DNA of 64,000 bases from Desulfobacca_B sp046538075. Lineage in GTDB: Bacteria > Desulfobacterota > Desulfobaccia > Desulfobaccales > Desulfobaccaceae. Numbering within the stretch: the stretch's first letter is position 1; each line of letters begins with the position of its first letter. Where the stretch lies: assembly GCA_046538075.1 (NCBI GenBank), contig JBKHJN010000002.1:1-64000 (forward strand). Reading direction: 5' to 3'. Made by a program: the position numbers and the translations under genes. Positions 16,247-25,136 of the stretch are shown here, in pieces. The notes under the pieces were generated by a model that worked only from the letters and a program-made list of their open reading frames with translations, was not told the origin of the DNA and made no database searches.

Positions 16247-18766
16247 ATGTTTTCAGCAATTGTTAAAAAGATTTTGGGCAGTAAAAATGAGCGCGAACTG
16301 CGCCGGTTGGCCCCGCTGGTCGATCGGGTCAACAGCCTGGAGCCGGATTTACAAAAACTCTCCGACGCCCAGTTGCAGGCCAAGACCGCGGAGTTCAAGA
16401 CCCGGCTGGACCAGGGCGAAAGCCTGGAGGAGTTGCTGCCGGAGGCCTTTGCGGTCGCCCGGGAAGCCTCGGTCCGGGTATTGGGGATGCGGCCCTTTGA
16501 TGTGCAGATCATCGGCGCCGCGGTCCTGCACCAGGGCAAAATCGCCGAGATGAAAACCGGGGAAGGCAAAACCCTGGTAGCGGTGCTGCCGGTCTATCTC
16601 AATGCCCTGACTGGCCAGGGAGTGCATGTCGTTACCGTCAATGATTATCTGGCCCGCCGGGACAGCGCCTGGATGGGTGGGGTTTATCAATTTTTAGGCC
16701 TCAGCGTCGGGACCATTGTCCATGGCCTGGATGACCAGGAACGCCGCCAGGCCTACGGCGCGGATGTGACCTACGGCACCAACAACGAATTCGGCTTCGA
16801 TTACCTGCGGGATAACATGAAGTTCTCCCTGACGGATTACGTGCAACGCGGTTTTAACTACGCCATTGTCGATGAAGTGGACTCCATCCTGATCGATGAG
16901 GCTCGCACCCCGCTGATCATCTCCGGACCGGCAGAGGAATCGACCGAGCTCTATGTCCGCCTCGACCGGGTGGTGCCCAAGCTCAAACCCGGCCAGGATT
17001 ATGCCATAGATGAGAAATCCCGCACCGTAACCTTAACCGAAGAAGGGGTGGCGCATGTTGAAAAGCTTATCCGGGTCAATAATCTTTATGATCCGAAGAA
17101 TATCGAAATCCTGCACCACGTCAATCAGGCCCTCAAGGCCCATACTCTGTTCAAACGGGACGTCGATTACATTATCAAAGACGGCCAGGTGATCATCGTC
17201 GACGAATTCACTGGCCGGCTAATGCCGGGGCGGCGCTACTCGGATGGCCTCCACCAGGCCCTGGAGGCCAAAGAGGGGGTCCGGATCGAGAGCGAAAACC
17301 AGACCCTGGCCTCGGTAACCTTCCAGAATTTCTTCCGGATGTATAACAAGCTGGCCGGGATGACCGGGACTGCCGACACTGAAGCCGAGGAATTTAAAAA
17401 GATCTACAACCTGGATGTGGTGGTCATCCCCACCCATAAAAAGATGATTCGGATCGATAACCCTGATGTCATCTATAAATCGGAAGCCGAGAAGTTCAAT
17501 GCCATAGTCGAGGAGATCAAGGACTGCTACCAGCGGGGACAACCGGTATTGGTCGGCACCACCTCGGTGGAAAAGTCGGAGCGGCTGAGCCGGATGCTCA
17601 AACGGGAAGGCATTAAGCACGAGGTGTTGAATGCCAAGCACCATGAGAAAGAGGCTCAAATCGTGGCCCAGGCCGGGCAATCTGGGGTGGTGACCATCGC
17701 CACCAACATGGCGGGCCGGGGCACCGACATTGTTCTGGGTCCCGGGGTGGTAGACACCGGGGGCTTGCATATCCTGGGCACCGAACGCCACGAAAGCCGG
17801 CGCATTGATAATCAGCTGCGGGGCCGCTCCGGGCGGCAGGGAGACCCCGGCACCTCCAGATTTTACCTGTCCCTGGAGGATGACCTGTTGCGCATCTTTG
17901 GCTCGGACCGGATCAAGGGCTTCATGGGCCGCCTGGGGATGGAAGATGGTCAACCCATCGAACACAAAATGATCAGCAACGCCATTGAACGGGCCCAGAA
18001 ACGGGTGGAAAGCCACAACTTTGACATCCGCAAACACCTCCTGGAATATGACAATGTCATGAACAAACAACGGGAGGTGATCTATAACCAGCGCCGGGAG
18101 ATTTTGCAGGGACAAACCCTGAAAGAGGACGTCCTGGAAATAGCCATGGAACTGGTAGATGAAATGGTGGAAGAACATACCAGCGACCGGACCTTACCAG
18201 AAGAATGGGACCTGAAGGGTTTGGAAGAAGCCTGTTTCCGGCAGTTCGGCCTGCAATTGCATCTCAATCCTGGCAACCCCCACGAACTCACCCGGGAGGA
18301 GTTAGAGGATTATCTGCAGCAACAGGTGCAACAGGCCTATGAGGCCAAGGAACAAGAAATCGGCCCTGATATTTTTCTGGAACTGCAGCAGATGCTCATG
18401 TTGCAGATGGTGGATAACAGTTGGAAAGAGCATCTGTTATCCATGGATCATCTGCGGGACGGTATCGGACTCCGGGGTTATGCCCAGGTGGATCCGCTCC
18501 GGGAGTATCAGCGGGAAGGCTACAGCATGTTTGTGGACATGATCCACCGCATCAAGGAAGACACCATCCGCGCCCTGTTCCATATTCGTTTGCGGCAGCC
18601 CCAGGAATTTGTCGAGACCGAGCGCCGGGAACAGCCCCTGTCATACAGCCACGGCGGCAACGGCGAACGTCAGCCGGTGAAGCGGGATAAAAAGAAAATC
18701 GGACGCAATGACCCTTGCCCCTGTGGCAGCGGGAAAAAATACAAAAAGTGTTGTGGCCGCAAATAA
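16247..18766 (+). CDS. secA: Preprotein translocase ATPase SecA
   Basis: 839 aa. The DEAD motor of the Sec export channel, peripheral on the inner membrane. Visible: Walker A MKTGEGKTLVA near residue 103, DYLARRD, Walker B VDEVDSILIDEART, the preprotein cross-linking domain, second-motor motifs NMAGRGTDI and GRSGRQGDPG, the scaffold helix, and the C-terminal zinc hook CPCGSGKKYKKCCGRK that binds SecB and phospholipid. Start matches the usual N-terminus. No clear Shine-Dalgarno precedes the ATG. The zinc-hook codons are shared with the 5' end of argJ in another frame. Confidence 0.97.
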   Translation: MFSAIVKKILGSKNERELRRLAPLVDRVNSLEPDLQKLSDAQLQAKTAEFKTRLDQGESLEELLPEAFAVAREASVRVLGMRPFDVQIIGAAVLHQGKIAEMKTGEGKTLVAVLPVYLNALTGQGVHVVTVNDYLARRDSAWMGGVYQFLGLSVGTIVHGLDDQERRQAYGADVTYGTNNEFGFDYLRDNMKFSLTDYVQRGFNYAIVDEVDSILIDEARTPLIISGPAEESTELYVRLDRVVPKLKPGQDYAIDEKSRTVTLTEEGVAHVEKLIRVNNLYDPKNIEILHHVNQALKAHTLFKRDVDYIIKDGQVIIVDEFTGRLMPGRRYSDGLHQALEAKEGVRIESENQTLASVTFQNFFRMYNKLAGMTGTADTEAEEFKKIYNLDVVVIPTHKKMIRIDNPDVIYKSEAEKFNAIVEEIKDCYQRGQPVLVGTTSVEKSERLSRMLKREGIKHEVLNAKHHEKEAQIVAQAGQSGVVTIATNMAGRGTDIVLGPGVVDTGGLHILGTERHESRRIDNQLRGRSGRQGDPGTSRFYLSLEDDLLRIFGSDRIKGFMGRLGMEDGQPIEHKMISNAIERAQKRVESHNFDIRKHLLEYDNVMNKQREVIYNQRREILQGQTLKEDVLEIAMELVDEMVEEHTSDRTLPEEWDLKGLEEACFRQFGLQLHLNPGNPHELTREELEDYLQQQVQQAYEAKEQEIGPDIFLELQQMLMLQMVDNSWKEHLLSMDHLRDGIGLRGYAQVDPLREYQREGYSMFVDMIHRIKEDTIRALFHIRLRQPQEFVETERREQPLSYSHGGNGERQPVKRDKKKIGRNDPCPCGSGKKYKKCCGRK

Positions 18767-19952
18767 CCTGATAGTGCCGGGTTTTCGGGCTGCAGCCGGG
18801 CGGGCCGGGATCAAAAAAGACCGGCAACTGGATCTGGCCTTGGTGACCGCCGTCCGGCCCGTCGCCGCCGCCGGGGTATTTACCACCAATCGGGTAAAAG
18901 CCGCGCCGGTGGTGATCAGCCGGGAGCGGCTGCGGTCCGGCCAGGCCCAGGCCATCTTGGTCAACAGCGGCAACGCCAATGCCTGCACCGGCGTCGATGG
19001 CCTGGAAGCGGCCTGGGAAGCCACCCATTGGGCGGCGCGCTATCTGGATATCCCTGACCGCCTGGTCTTACCGGTTTCGACTGGGGTCATCGGCCAGAAG
19101 TTGCCCCCCGAAAAGATTGTCTTTGCCCTGCCCGACCTGGTGAGCCGCCTGGCGCCCGAGGGTCTTTCGGAAGTGGCCCAGGCCATATTGACTACCGATA
19201 CCTTGCCCAAGACCGCCCAGGTTGATGGAAGTCTGGGAGATTGTCCGATCACCGTAGCAGGCATTGCCAAAGGGGCCGGGATGATCCACCCCCGCATGGC
19301 CACGCTGTTGGCTTTTATCCTTACCGACGCGGCCATCAGCCCGCGGATCTTAAAAACCTGCCTTAAAGCCGGACTGCCTCAGAGTTTCAACCGGATCAGC
19401 GTGGATGGCGACACCAGCACCAATGACACTGTCCTGGTGCTGGCCAGCGGCCTGGCTCGCAACCAACCTATTGAAAATCTGGACACCCCTGAAGGCCAGA
19501 CTTTCGCCGCCCTGCTGCACCAGGTCATGACCGACCTGGCGAGCCAGATCGTCCGGGACGGCGAGGGCGCCCAGCGTTGCTTCCGGGTCACTGTAGAAGG
19601 GGCGGCTAGCGCCCTTGACGCCCGCAAAGCCGCAGAAATCGTAGCTACTTCACCTCTGGTGAAAACCGCGGTCACCGGGGCCGACGCCAACTGGGGGCGG
19701 ATCATGGCGGCTCTGGGACGCTCCGGGGCCCGGTTTGACCCCGAGCAGGTGGAAATTTTTTTCGGCCCTCATCAGGTAGTTAAAAATGGCCAGTCAGTGG
19801 GTCCAGCAGCGGAGCGGGCCGCGCATGAGTTGATGCTGACCGGCTCCTTTGACCTGACTATCCGCCTCCATCTGGGCAATTTTGCTGATTATTACCTGAC
19901 CTGCGACCTGACCGCTGATTACGTCCGCATCAACGCCGAATACCGCAGTTGA
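18708..19952 (+). CDS. argJ: Bifunctional glutamate N-acetyltransferase/amino-acid N-acetyltransferase
   Basis: 414 aa from ATG 18708; the conserved part begins at VPGFRAAAGRAGIKK, so the true start may be GTG 18753 or 18774, and any of them except 18774 overlaps secA. ArgJ transfers the acetyl group from N-acetylornithine to glutamate, closing the arginine cycle. Motifs: GVFTTNRVKAAP, NSGNANACTG, STGVIG, and the self-cleavage site with nucleophile Thr in HPRMATLLAFILTDA, where the chain splits into alpha and beta subunits. Also DTSTNDT and ADANWGRI. Neighbouring short GNAT could supply acetylglutamate. Confidence 0.93.
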   Translation: MTLAPVAAGKNTKSVVAANNLIVPGFRAAAGRAGIKKDRQLDLALVTAVRPVAAAGVFTTNRVKAAPVVISRERLRSGQAQAILVNSGNANACTGVDGLEAAWEATHWAARYLDIPDRLVLPVSTGVIGQKLPPEKIVFALPDLVSRLAPEGLSEVAQAILTTDTLPKTAQVDGSLGDCPITVAGIAKGAGMIHPRMATLLAFILTDAAISPRILKTCLKAGLPQSFNRISVDGDTSTNDTVLVLASGLARNQPIENLDTPEGQTFAALLHQVMTDLASQIVRDGEGAQRCFRVTVEGAASALDARKAAEIVATSPLVKTAVTGADANWGRIMAALGRSGARFDPEQVEIFFGPHQVVKNGQSVGPAAERAAHELMLTGSFDLTIRLHLGNFADYYLTCDLTADYVRINAEYRS

Positions 19953-20020
19953 TCAGAGATTAGAAATCCTCCTCACCTGGATGTAATTAATCAGGAGTTA
20001 AGGAAAAATGGAAAGAAAAT

Positions 20021-20614
20021 CTATTGAAACTCTACCGCTTCGGCGATGATCTGATACCCCTCCCGGATCTGGTCCGAGGCCGCAAAGGTACCGGTCACGA
20101 TAATCTCCCCGGGCCATTCCTGGGTGGTGAGGCGGTGCACGGTTTCGGCATCAGCCAGGTTGCCAAAGAACACCAGAACCTGTTCCTGGGGGCCTTTGAG
20201 GAAAAAAGACTTCCGGTGAATCAGCACCAGCCCCAGTCGGCCTTTGACGGTCACCTGGGTCTCCAGGTAGCGCTCTTTGGCTTGCAGCAGCTGTGCCACA
20301 GTTAACGCCGGGGTGGGGCTGACGGCTGGTTCGCCTTCTTTCAAGGCAAGGGCCTCAGGCTCGGGTGGGGGAGGCTGTTTGGCCAACATAGAGAGAATTT
20401 TTTGTTGATCGGCCTGAACCTGCCCCAACTTCTCCTCCAGTTCCGCCACTTGGACCTGGAGTGCTTTAACCTGCTCCTGAACCTGCTGCAACTCTGAGGG
20501 GGGCGCACCGCAGGCCAGCAGGGCCAGGCACCCGGCCAGGGCCAACCCCAGTCTCCAGTGCCGGTATCTGATCAGGCTAGCGGATATAGTATCCGGATAC
20601 TTTAAAGGTGCCAT
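20021..20614 (-). CDS. Lipoprotein with coiled coil and OB-like domain
   Basis: 197 aa. The strong GGAGAAGGAG before ATG 20614 fixes the start, even though it lies inside the end of the upstream gene (38-base overlap). Hydrophobic signal ending LALLACG gives lipidation near Cys35. Residues 40-75 form a heptad-rich coiled coil (LQQVQEQVKALQVQVAELEEK). A proline-rich linker follows, then a C-terminal half (VTVKGRLGLVLIHRKSFFLKG and VTGTFAASD) that looks like a small OB-fold. Family and role unknown; probably an envelope protein made together with the DUF4019 protein. Confidence 0.65.
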   Translation of the reverse strand: MAPLKYPDTISASLIRYRHWRLGLALAGCLALLACGAPPSELQQVQEQVKALQVQVAELEEKLGQVQADQQKILSMLAKQPPPPEPEALALKEGEPAVSPTPALTVAQLLQAKERYLETQVTVKGRLGLVLIHRKSFFLKGPQEQVLVFFGNLADAETVHRLTTQEWPGEIIVTGTFAASDQIREGYQIIAEAVEFQ

Positions 20615-21005
20615 CTTTCTCCTTCTCCAAAGTGACCGTTTCGGTGGCGGATTTTTTATTCTGGAACGAAGATTTCATCGTAAACACCAGATAGAAGCCA
20701 TCCGGAGCTCCCGGCAGGAAGGTTTTGCTTTCAGATCTGATGAGGTTCCTGGAGAGCAGCGATCCCAATGGCGGTCTACCACCCTTGAGAAGCTCAACCC
20801 ATTTTTCCTGATTGACCATGCCTTGAAAATAGGCTGAGGTCAGCTCATAGCTGCCAGCATAGTCACCGCGATCAACCATCTCCAGAAAATTAAAGACCTC
20901 TTTTTTCCCCTGAGGGTCCTTGGTTTTTCCTTGCCCCCAGGCCGGCAGACTCAAGGAAAGGACCAACAAAACCACTATCCCAAAGTATTTATTCCGATAA
21001 TCCAC
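20577..21005 (-). CDS. Exported DUF4019-like protein
   Basis: 142 aa, GTG start with GAGGGGA upstream. A signal peptide ends at PAWGQG. The remainder resembles DUF4019: FLEMVDRGDYAGSYELTSAYF, KWVELLKGGRPPLG, SRNLIRSES and a C-terminal beta-strand pair FKVSGYYIR. Proteins of this family are small periplasmic NTF2-like proteins of unknown role. It overlaps the downstream lipoprotein gene, which implies coupled translation. Confidence 0.65.
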   Translation of the reverse strand: MDYRNKYFGIVVLLVLSLSLPAWGQGKTKDPQGKKEVFNFLEMVDRGDYAGSYELTSAYFQGMVNQEKWVELLKGGRPPLGSLLSRNLIRSESKTFLPGAPDGFYLVFTMKSSFQNKKSATETVTLEKEKDGTFKVSGYYIR

Positions 21006-21098
21006 TTATTCCCCTCCCCCTATCAAATGCCCGCTTTTATATCATGCTGTAAATGAATATCACTGTCAATGGCAAAATTGCTGGACATTTTTATATAT

Positions 21099-21126
21099 TT
21101 GGGAAAAAATAGGTTGGCTCTATAAA
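21099..21126 (+). promoter_or_regulatory. Candidate promoter for the decarboxylase gene
   Basis: TTGGGA (21099-21104), a 16-bp spacer and TATAAA (21121-21126), 21 bases before the ATG. The short distance to the start codon makes a very short 5' leader, with GAGGAG included. Confidence 0.4.
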
Positions 21127-21146
21127 AATCTGAGGAGATCCTAGTC

Positions 21147-22088
21147 ATGGCGCGCGTTTTAGTCACTGGCGGCGCCGGCTTTATCGGCTCGCATCTGGTG
21201 GAGTACCTGCTGGGACAGAAGCACGAGGTTATTTCCCTGGACAATTATTTCACCGGCTCCAAGGACAACCTTTTGCACCTGCGGGATCATCCCCGCCTGG
21301 AAATCATCCGGCATGATCTGGTGAATCCGATCATGCTGGAGGTTGACCAGATCTACAACCTGGCCTGTCCGGCCTCACCGGTGCACTATCAATATAACCC
21401 GGTCAAAACCATCAAGACCAATGTGCTGGGGACCTTGTATATGCTGGGGCTGGCCAAACGGGTTAAGGCCCGTATCCTGCAAGCCTCGACCTCGGAAATC
21501 TATGGCGACCCGACGGTGCATCCCCAGAAAGAGGATTACTGGGGGAATGTCAATTGCTTAGGGCTGCGTAGCTGCTACGATGAGGGCAAGCGGGTGGCTG
21601 AAACCCTGATGATGGATTATCATCGGCAAAATAAGGTAGAAATTCGCATTGCCCGCATTTTCAATACATATGGACCTCGGATGGCCATCAATGATGGCCG
21701 GGTGATCAGCAATTTTATTATCCAGGCCCTCAGCGGCCGGGAATTGACCATCTATGGCCAGGGACAACAGACCCGCTCTTTCTGTTATATCTCGGATCTG
21801 GTCGAGGGGCTGGTACGGCTGATGAGTTATGAGGGCTTTGATGGGCCGGTCAATCTGGGAAACCCGGAGGAGTTCACTATCCTGGAGTTGGCCAAAAAGG
21901 TCCTGGAACTTACCCGCAGCAGCTCAACTTTGGTATTTAAATCTTTGCCTCCCGACGACCCCCGGCAGCGCTGCCCTGATATCAGCAAAGCCAAGGCTCA
22001 ACTGGGGTGGACGCCGACCATTACTTTAACTGAGGGACTGAATGCAACCATCCCCTATTTTGACCATAAACTCAAACAACTGGTTTAA
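21147..22088 (+). CDS. UDP-glucuronate decarboxylase (UDP-xylose synthase type)
   Basis: 313 aa extended short-chain dehydrogenase. NAD-binding GGAGFIGSH near residue 8; LDNYFTGS; ACPASPVHYQ; STSEIYGDP; catalytic YxxxK in SCYDEGKRVAETL; and RIFNTYGPRM. The ACPASP and SCYDEGKR blocks separate UDP-xylose synthases from dTDP-glucose dehydratases. It makes UDP-xylose for surface polysaccharide in the cytoplasm. GAGGAG precedes the ATG. Its 3' end overlaps the nuclease gene by 47 bases. Confidence 0.88.
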   Translation: MARVLVTGGAGFIGSHLVEYLLGQKHEVISLDNYFTGSKDNLLHLRDHPRLEIIRHDLVNPIMLEVDQIYNLACPASPVHYQYNPVKTIKTNVLGTLYMLGLAKRVKARILQASTSEIYGDPTVHPQKEDYWGNVNCLGLRSCYDEGKRVAETLMMDYHRQNKVEIRIARIFNTYGPRMAINDGRVISNFIIQALSGRELTIYGQGQQTRSFCYISDLVEGLVRLMSYEGFDGPVNLGNPEEFTILELAKKVLELTRSSSTLVFKSLPPDDPRQRCPDISKAKAQLGWTPTITLTEGLNATIPYFDHKLKQLV

Positions 22089-22734
22089 GCAGAAATGGTT
22101 TCGGCGGCTTGGCGCGGTTCTCCTCTGCCTGTGGTTGGGAACCTGTGGCTGGAGTTGTCGCCGCCCGGAAGGACCACCCGCTTATGCTATGGTCCAGGAG
22201 GTCGTGGACGGCGATACCATAACCTTGGCCGACGGCCGTAGAGTGCGATATCTGGGCATTGATACCCCAGAGATGGGGTGGGACCAACAACCCCCGGAGT
22301 TCCTGGCCCCGGAAGCTAAAAAATTCAATGCGCAATTGGTGCAAAATCAAAAACTGCACCTGGAGTATGATGTAGAGCGCTATGACCAATATAACCGCCT
22401 GCTGGCTTATTTGTTCCTGCCTGACGAGCGTATGGTCAACGCTGAATTGGTCCGTCAAGGTTTGGCCCGGGTCTATCTTTTTCCTCCCAATCTCCGCTAT
22501 AAGGATTTGCTGGTGGCCTGTCAGCGTCAGGCCATGGAGGCGGGCCAGGGCATCTGGCAACGCCCGCTCAAAGCCGATGAACCATATTACCTCGGCAACA
22601 GTAACAGCTTTCGCTTCCATCGCCCCGATTGTCAGGGAGCCAAAAAAATGTCTCCGGAAAACCGGATTATTTTCGCCCATCCCCAGGAAGCCTATGCCCA
22701 AGGTTACAGTCCCTGCAAGATGTGCCGCCCTTAA
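22042..22734 (+). CDS. Membrane-anchored thermonuclease with zinc-ribbon-like tail
   Basis: 230 aa. N-terminal hydrophobic segment (about 23-39) with candidate lipobox cysteines (GTC, WSC). SNase domain: VVDGDTITLADGRRVRYLGIDTPE and DVERYDQYNRLLAYLF, containing the Arg/Glu catalytic set. After it, NSFRFHRPDC, KKMS and GYSPCKMCRP form the C-terminal Cys/His module often attached to envelope SNases. It should cut single- and double-stranded DNA/RNA outside the cytoplasm with calcium. The gene starts inside the decarboxylase gene in another frame. Confidence 0.85.
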   Translation: MQPSPILTINSNNWFKQKWFRRLGAVLLCLWLGTCGWSCRRPEGPPAYAMVQEVVDGDTITLADGRRVRYLGIDTPEMGWDQQPPEFLAPEAKKFNAQLVQNQKLHLEYDVERYDQYNRLLAYLFLPDERMVNAELVRQGLARVYLFPPNLRYKDLLVACQRQAMEAGQGIWQRPLKADEPYYLGNSNSFRFHRPDCQGAKKMSPENRIIFAHPQEAYAQGYSPCKMCRP

Positions 22735-22739
22735 GCGAC

Positions 22740-23666
22740 TCAAGCACCTGGGTTGGCTGCTAATAAAGGGTGGGCATCGCTGCAGACCCGTCCGGCTCTG
22801 ACTATGTGTGCTTTAATATAAGGCGGCAGCAGGGGCAGCGTGGTAGAAAACTCGGGGCCATACCAGCGCAGCGCTGGCAGTTGGCGAATGGCCAGGCGCT
22901 GGGCCACGGTTGCAGGGGAAGGCCAGTTTAGGGATTTGCCGGCCAGCATAAAGCCGTACAGGTCATCAAAACTGGCAATAAAGGCGGTGTAGGGGAATAC
23001 CTGCGGGAAAACTGAGCCGACGGTATGGTAAAGATGGGGTATGAGATGCGGGGCCCGTTCCGCAGAACCGGATTGGATACTAAACAACCCCGAACTGGTC
23101 AGCTTCACCTGAACCAGTTCGAACATCTCCCGGGTAAACAAGAAGACCGCGGGGCCCTCGGCCAGGGGATCGGTAATATCCATCAGGATAACGTCAAAGC
23201 TGCGGTCCGACTGGCGAGCCAACCACCCCCGGGCATCTTCGTGGCGCAACTCAACCCGGGGATCATCGAAGGCCCCGGCATGGAAGGTTGGCAGCCACTG
23301 GCGGCACAGGGCGACGATCTCTGCATCCAGGTCAACCATTACCACCCGCTCAACGCAATTATGCTTCAAGACCTCCCGGAGGGTGGCCCCTTCCCCACCC
23401 CCTAAAATGGCGACCTGCCGGGGCTCGGGATGGGCGGTCAGGGGCGGATGAACCAAAGCTTCATGATAAATAAATTCATCCCGCTGGGCTGATTGAATCA
23501 CCCCGTCTAAAACCAACACCCGCCCCAAAAAGGGGTTTTCCCAGATCTGGTATTCCTGAAATCGAGTCCGGCCCTGAGCCAAAACCCGGGTCTTGCGGTA
23601 AGCCGAGAGATCGTCGGGGGTGTCCTGGGCCAGATACCAATCCCCGGCCGGCCAATCTGTACTCAT
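22740..23666 (-). CDS. speE: Polyamine aminopropyltransferase (spermidine synthase)
   Basis: 308 aa, GAGGAGG before the ATG. Small N-terminal beta domain (RTRFQEYQIWENPFLGRVLVLDG), then a class I methyltransferase fold with AILGGGEGATLREVLKH, VDLDAEIV, and the catalytic-loop Asp in DVILMDITDP. Transfers aminopropyl from decarboxylated SAM to putrescine. The C-terminal part (PYIKAHIVRAGR) is longer than in E. coli. It is convergent with the nuclease gene, with 5 bases between stops. Confidence 0.9.
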   Translation of the reverse strand: MSTDWPAGDWYLAQDTPDDLSAYRKTRVLAQGRTRFQEYQIWENPFLGRVLVLDGVIQSAQRDEFIYHEALVHPPLTAHPEPRQVAILGGGEGATLREVLKHNCVERVVMVDLDAEIVALCRQWLPTFHAGAFDDPRVELRHEDARGWLARQSDRSFDVILMDITDPLAEGPAVFLFTREMFELVQVKLTSSGLFSIQSGSAERAPHLIPHLYHTVGSVFPQVFPYTAFIASFDDLYGFMLAGKSLNWPSPATVAQRLAIRQLPALRWYGPEFSTTLPLLPPYIKAHIVRAGRVCSDAHPLLAANPGA

Positions 23667-24051
23667 CGCCAGTCCTCCTCATGTCCAGAAAATTTATTTA
23701 TTTTACAGCTAAAATCGCTAAAGGCGCAATGCCTTCCCTTAACCGGAAGAAATTGCTTTATCAGACAGATAGCGATAAAATTTAAATTGGGGGAAAACCG
23801 CTTGGCAGTGTATTAGTATTATTACTCCGAGCATTTAAAAGGTTAATTTGAGGGGAGGGCCGGCGGACCGAGAGGCCCCCCGCCCTCCCCTCAAGCTCCC
23901 CTCCCAACCCCCCCCCCAAAGGGGTTGGGAGAGTGGGTTTGGGAGAGGGGGCAGGGGTTGCGGACCCCTGGCCCCCTCTCCCAAGAGCTGTTTTTCCCTA
24001 ACCCCAATTCATTTATTTTATGACCTGATTAATAACCCCAATCCCTAAGAG
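23667..24051. repeat. Cluster of three GC-rich palindromes
   Basis: The gap starts AT-rich, then holds three back-to-back stem-loops: gaggggagggc 23850-23860 with 23882-23892; ctcccaacccc 23901-23911 with 23921-23931; and a long imperfect one (one-base bulge) over 23939-23984. Nothing open or homologous to a protein is seen. The three share a run of the same pyrimidine/purine words (ctcccc, gggagagggg), as expected of a dispersed intergenic repeat unit. The last stem is followed by gagctgttttt, so it may also terminate transcription. Confidence 0.7.
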
Positions 24052-25071
24052 ATGCCGGACATGGAAAAACACTGGCTGATTTTGATAATGGGCGGATTGA
24101 TCCTGGTCTGGGCTGGATCCCTGATATTGGTGCGGCAGTGGACCAAGCGGAAGTTAATGCGGAGCCTGGCGGCGGAAGCTCTGCAGACCGAGGAATACAG
24201 TCCGACCATGGCCGATCCCCGGCCAGAAGACCAGGCCGCTTTGGAAATCATTCGCACCCATCGCCGCCGCTATCTCATGAAATTGTGGCCGGACAGCCGC
24301 TTCAGCTTCAAGCTCTTCAATGAACTGGCCCTGAGCTTGATTCCGGAAATTGCCGCAGTCTATTATCCAAACGAAGGCCATCCGGAACTAAAGGCCTCTC
24401 TGGCTGACCTGGTGGGGCTTTATAACCGGGTGGGGGTGCGCCTCCAGGCCTGGCTGGACACCCTGCCGGTGCGGGCCTTCAAAGATGTCGAACTAGAGAC
24501 CGTACTCCGTTATCATGAGTTTTATCAAACGGTTAAAAATCATCCCGGCTACCTCTTTCTGAAGCGCCATCATCTGGATAAGGTGGGCCGTTGGGCCTGG
24601 ACTATAAAAAATTTTGCCAGCCCCTGGTACTGGGGGCGGCGGGTGGCTTATGCCGGCGGCAAGGAAGTCATGGCCCGCCTGCTGCTGGCCCGGGTCGCGG
24701 CCATTGTCGGCGAGGAAGCCATGCGCCTCTATGGTCGGGGGCCGCTGAACTCGGGTCGACTGGGCCGGTATCAACTAGCCGTTCAGGAAATGATCAACCT
24801 GGCCCTGGAAAATGGCCATTGCCCGCCGGTGGCAGCCAATTATATCCTCAAATTTGTCCTTAAGGCCCGTGGTCTGGATGATCAGGAAAAGTTGATCCTG
24901 CTGCGTTGCCTAGGCGAACCCAAGCATCAGGCCCCTGGGGAAATCGAGGGGCTGGATGCCTCTGATCAGGAGCAGCTGTTCCGATGGCTAAAATCTATGG
25001 TGACGACCTGCTGGAGCGGGCCGGAGCGGAGCCGGCGGCTGGCAGAGCTCCGTAACCGTTGGCCAACATGA
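24052..25071 (+). CDS. Membrane-anchored protein of unknown function
   Basis: 339 aa; ATG 24061 is an alternative start. One N-terminal transmembrane helix (about 8-26) followed by a basic stop-transfer (KRKLMRSL) and a long, mostly helical cytoplasmic part. Features: PEIAAVYYPNEGHPEL, SLADLVGLYNRVG, FASPWYWGRRVAYAGGKEV and VAAIVGEEAMRLYG. The central segment (LVGLYNRVGVRLQAWLD and following) looks like a DUF697-type helical bundle, but I do not recognise the family. No catalytic motif is visible. It stands alone between the palindromes and a convergent kinase gene. Confidence 0.6.
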   Translation: MPDMEKHWLILIMGGLILVWAGSLILVRQWTKRKLMRSLAAEALQTEEYSPTMADPRPEDQAALEIIRTHRRRYLMKLWPDSRFSFKLFNELALSLIPEIAAVYYPNEGHPELKASLADLVGLYNRVGVRLQAWLDTLPVRAFKDVELETVLRYHEFYQTVKNHPGYLFLKRHHLDKVGRWAWTIKNFASPWYWGRRVAYAGGKEVMARLLLARVAAIVGEEAMRLYGRGPLNSGRLGRYQLAVQEMINLALENGHCPPVAANYILKFVLKARGLDDQEKLILLRCLGEPKHQAPGEIEGLDASDQEQLFRWLKSMVTTCWSGPERSRRLAELRNRWPT

Positions 25072-25098
25072 GGGCAAAGGAAAATTAATCCCCTTAAC

Positions 25099-25136
25099 CA
25101 GAAGTTGCTTTTTTCGAGTTTTTGCTTCTGTTTTTT
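25099..25136. terminator. Weak terminator-like hairpin between convergent genes
   Basis: cagaag (25099-25104) pairs with cttctg (25125-25130), then six Ts on the plus strand. A long loop and short stem make it weak, but it lies where the plus-strand unknown gene and the minus-strand kinase gene converge. Confidence 0.3.

Noticed and set aside
17219..18178. 319-codon antisense frame inside secA
   Set aside because: A shadow of the strongly conserved SecA coding sequence on the other strand, with a composition typical of antisense frames in GC-rich genes.
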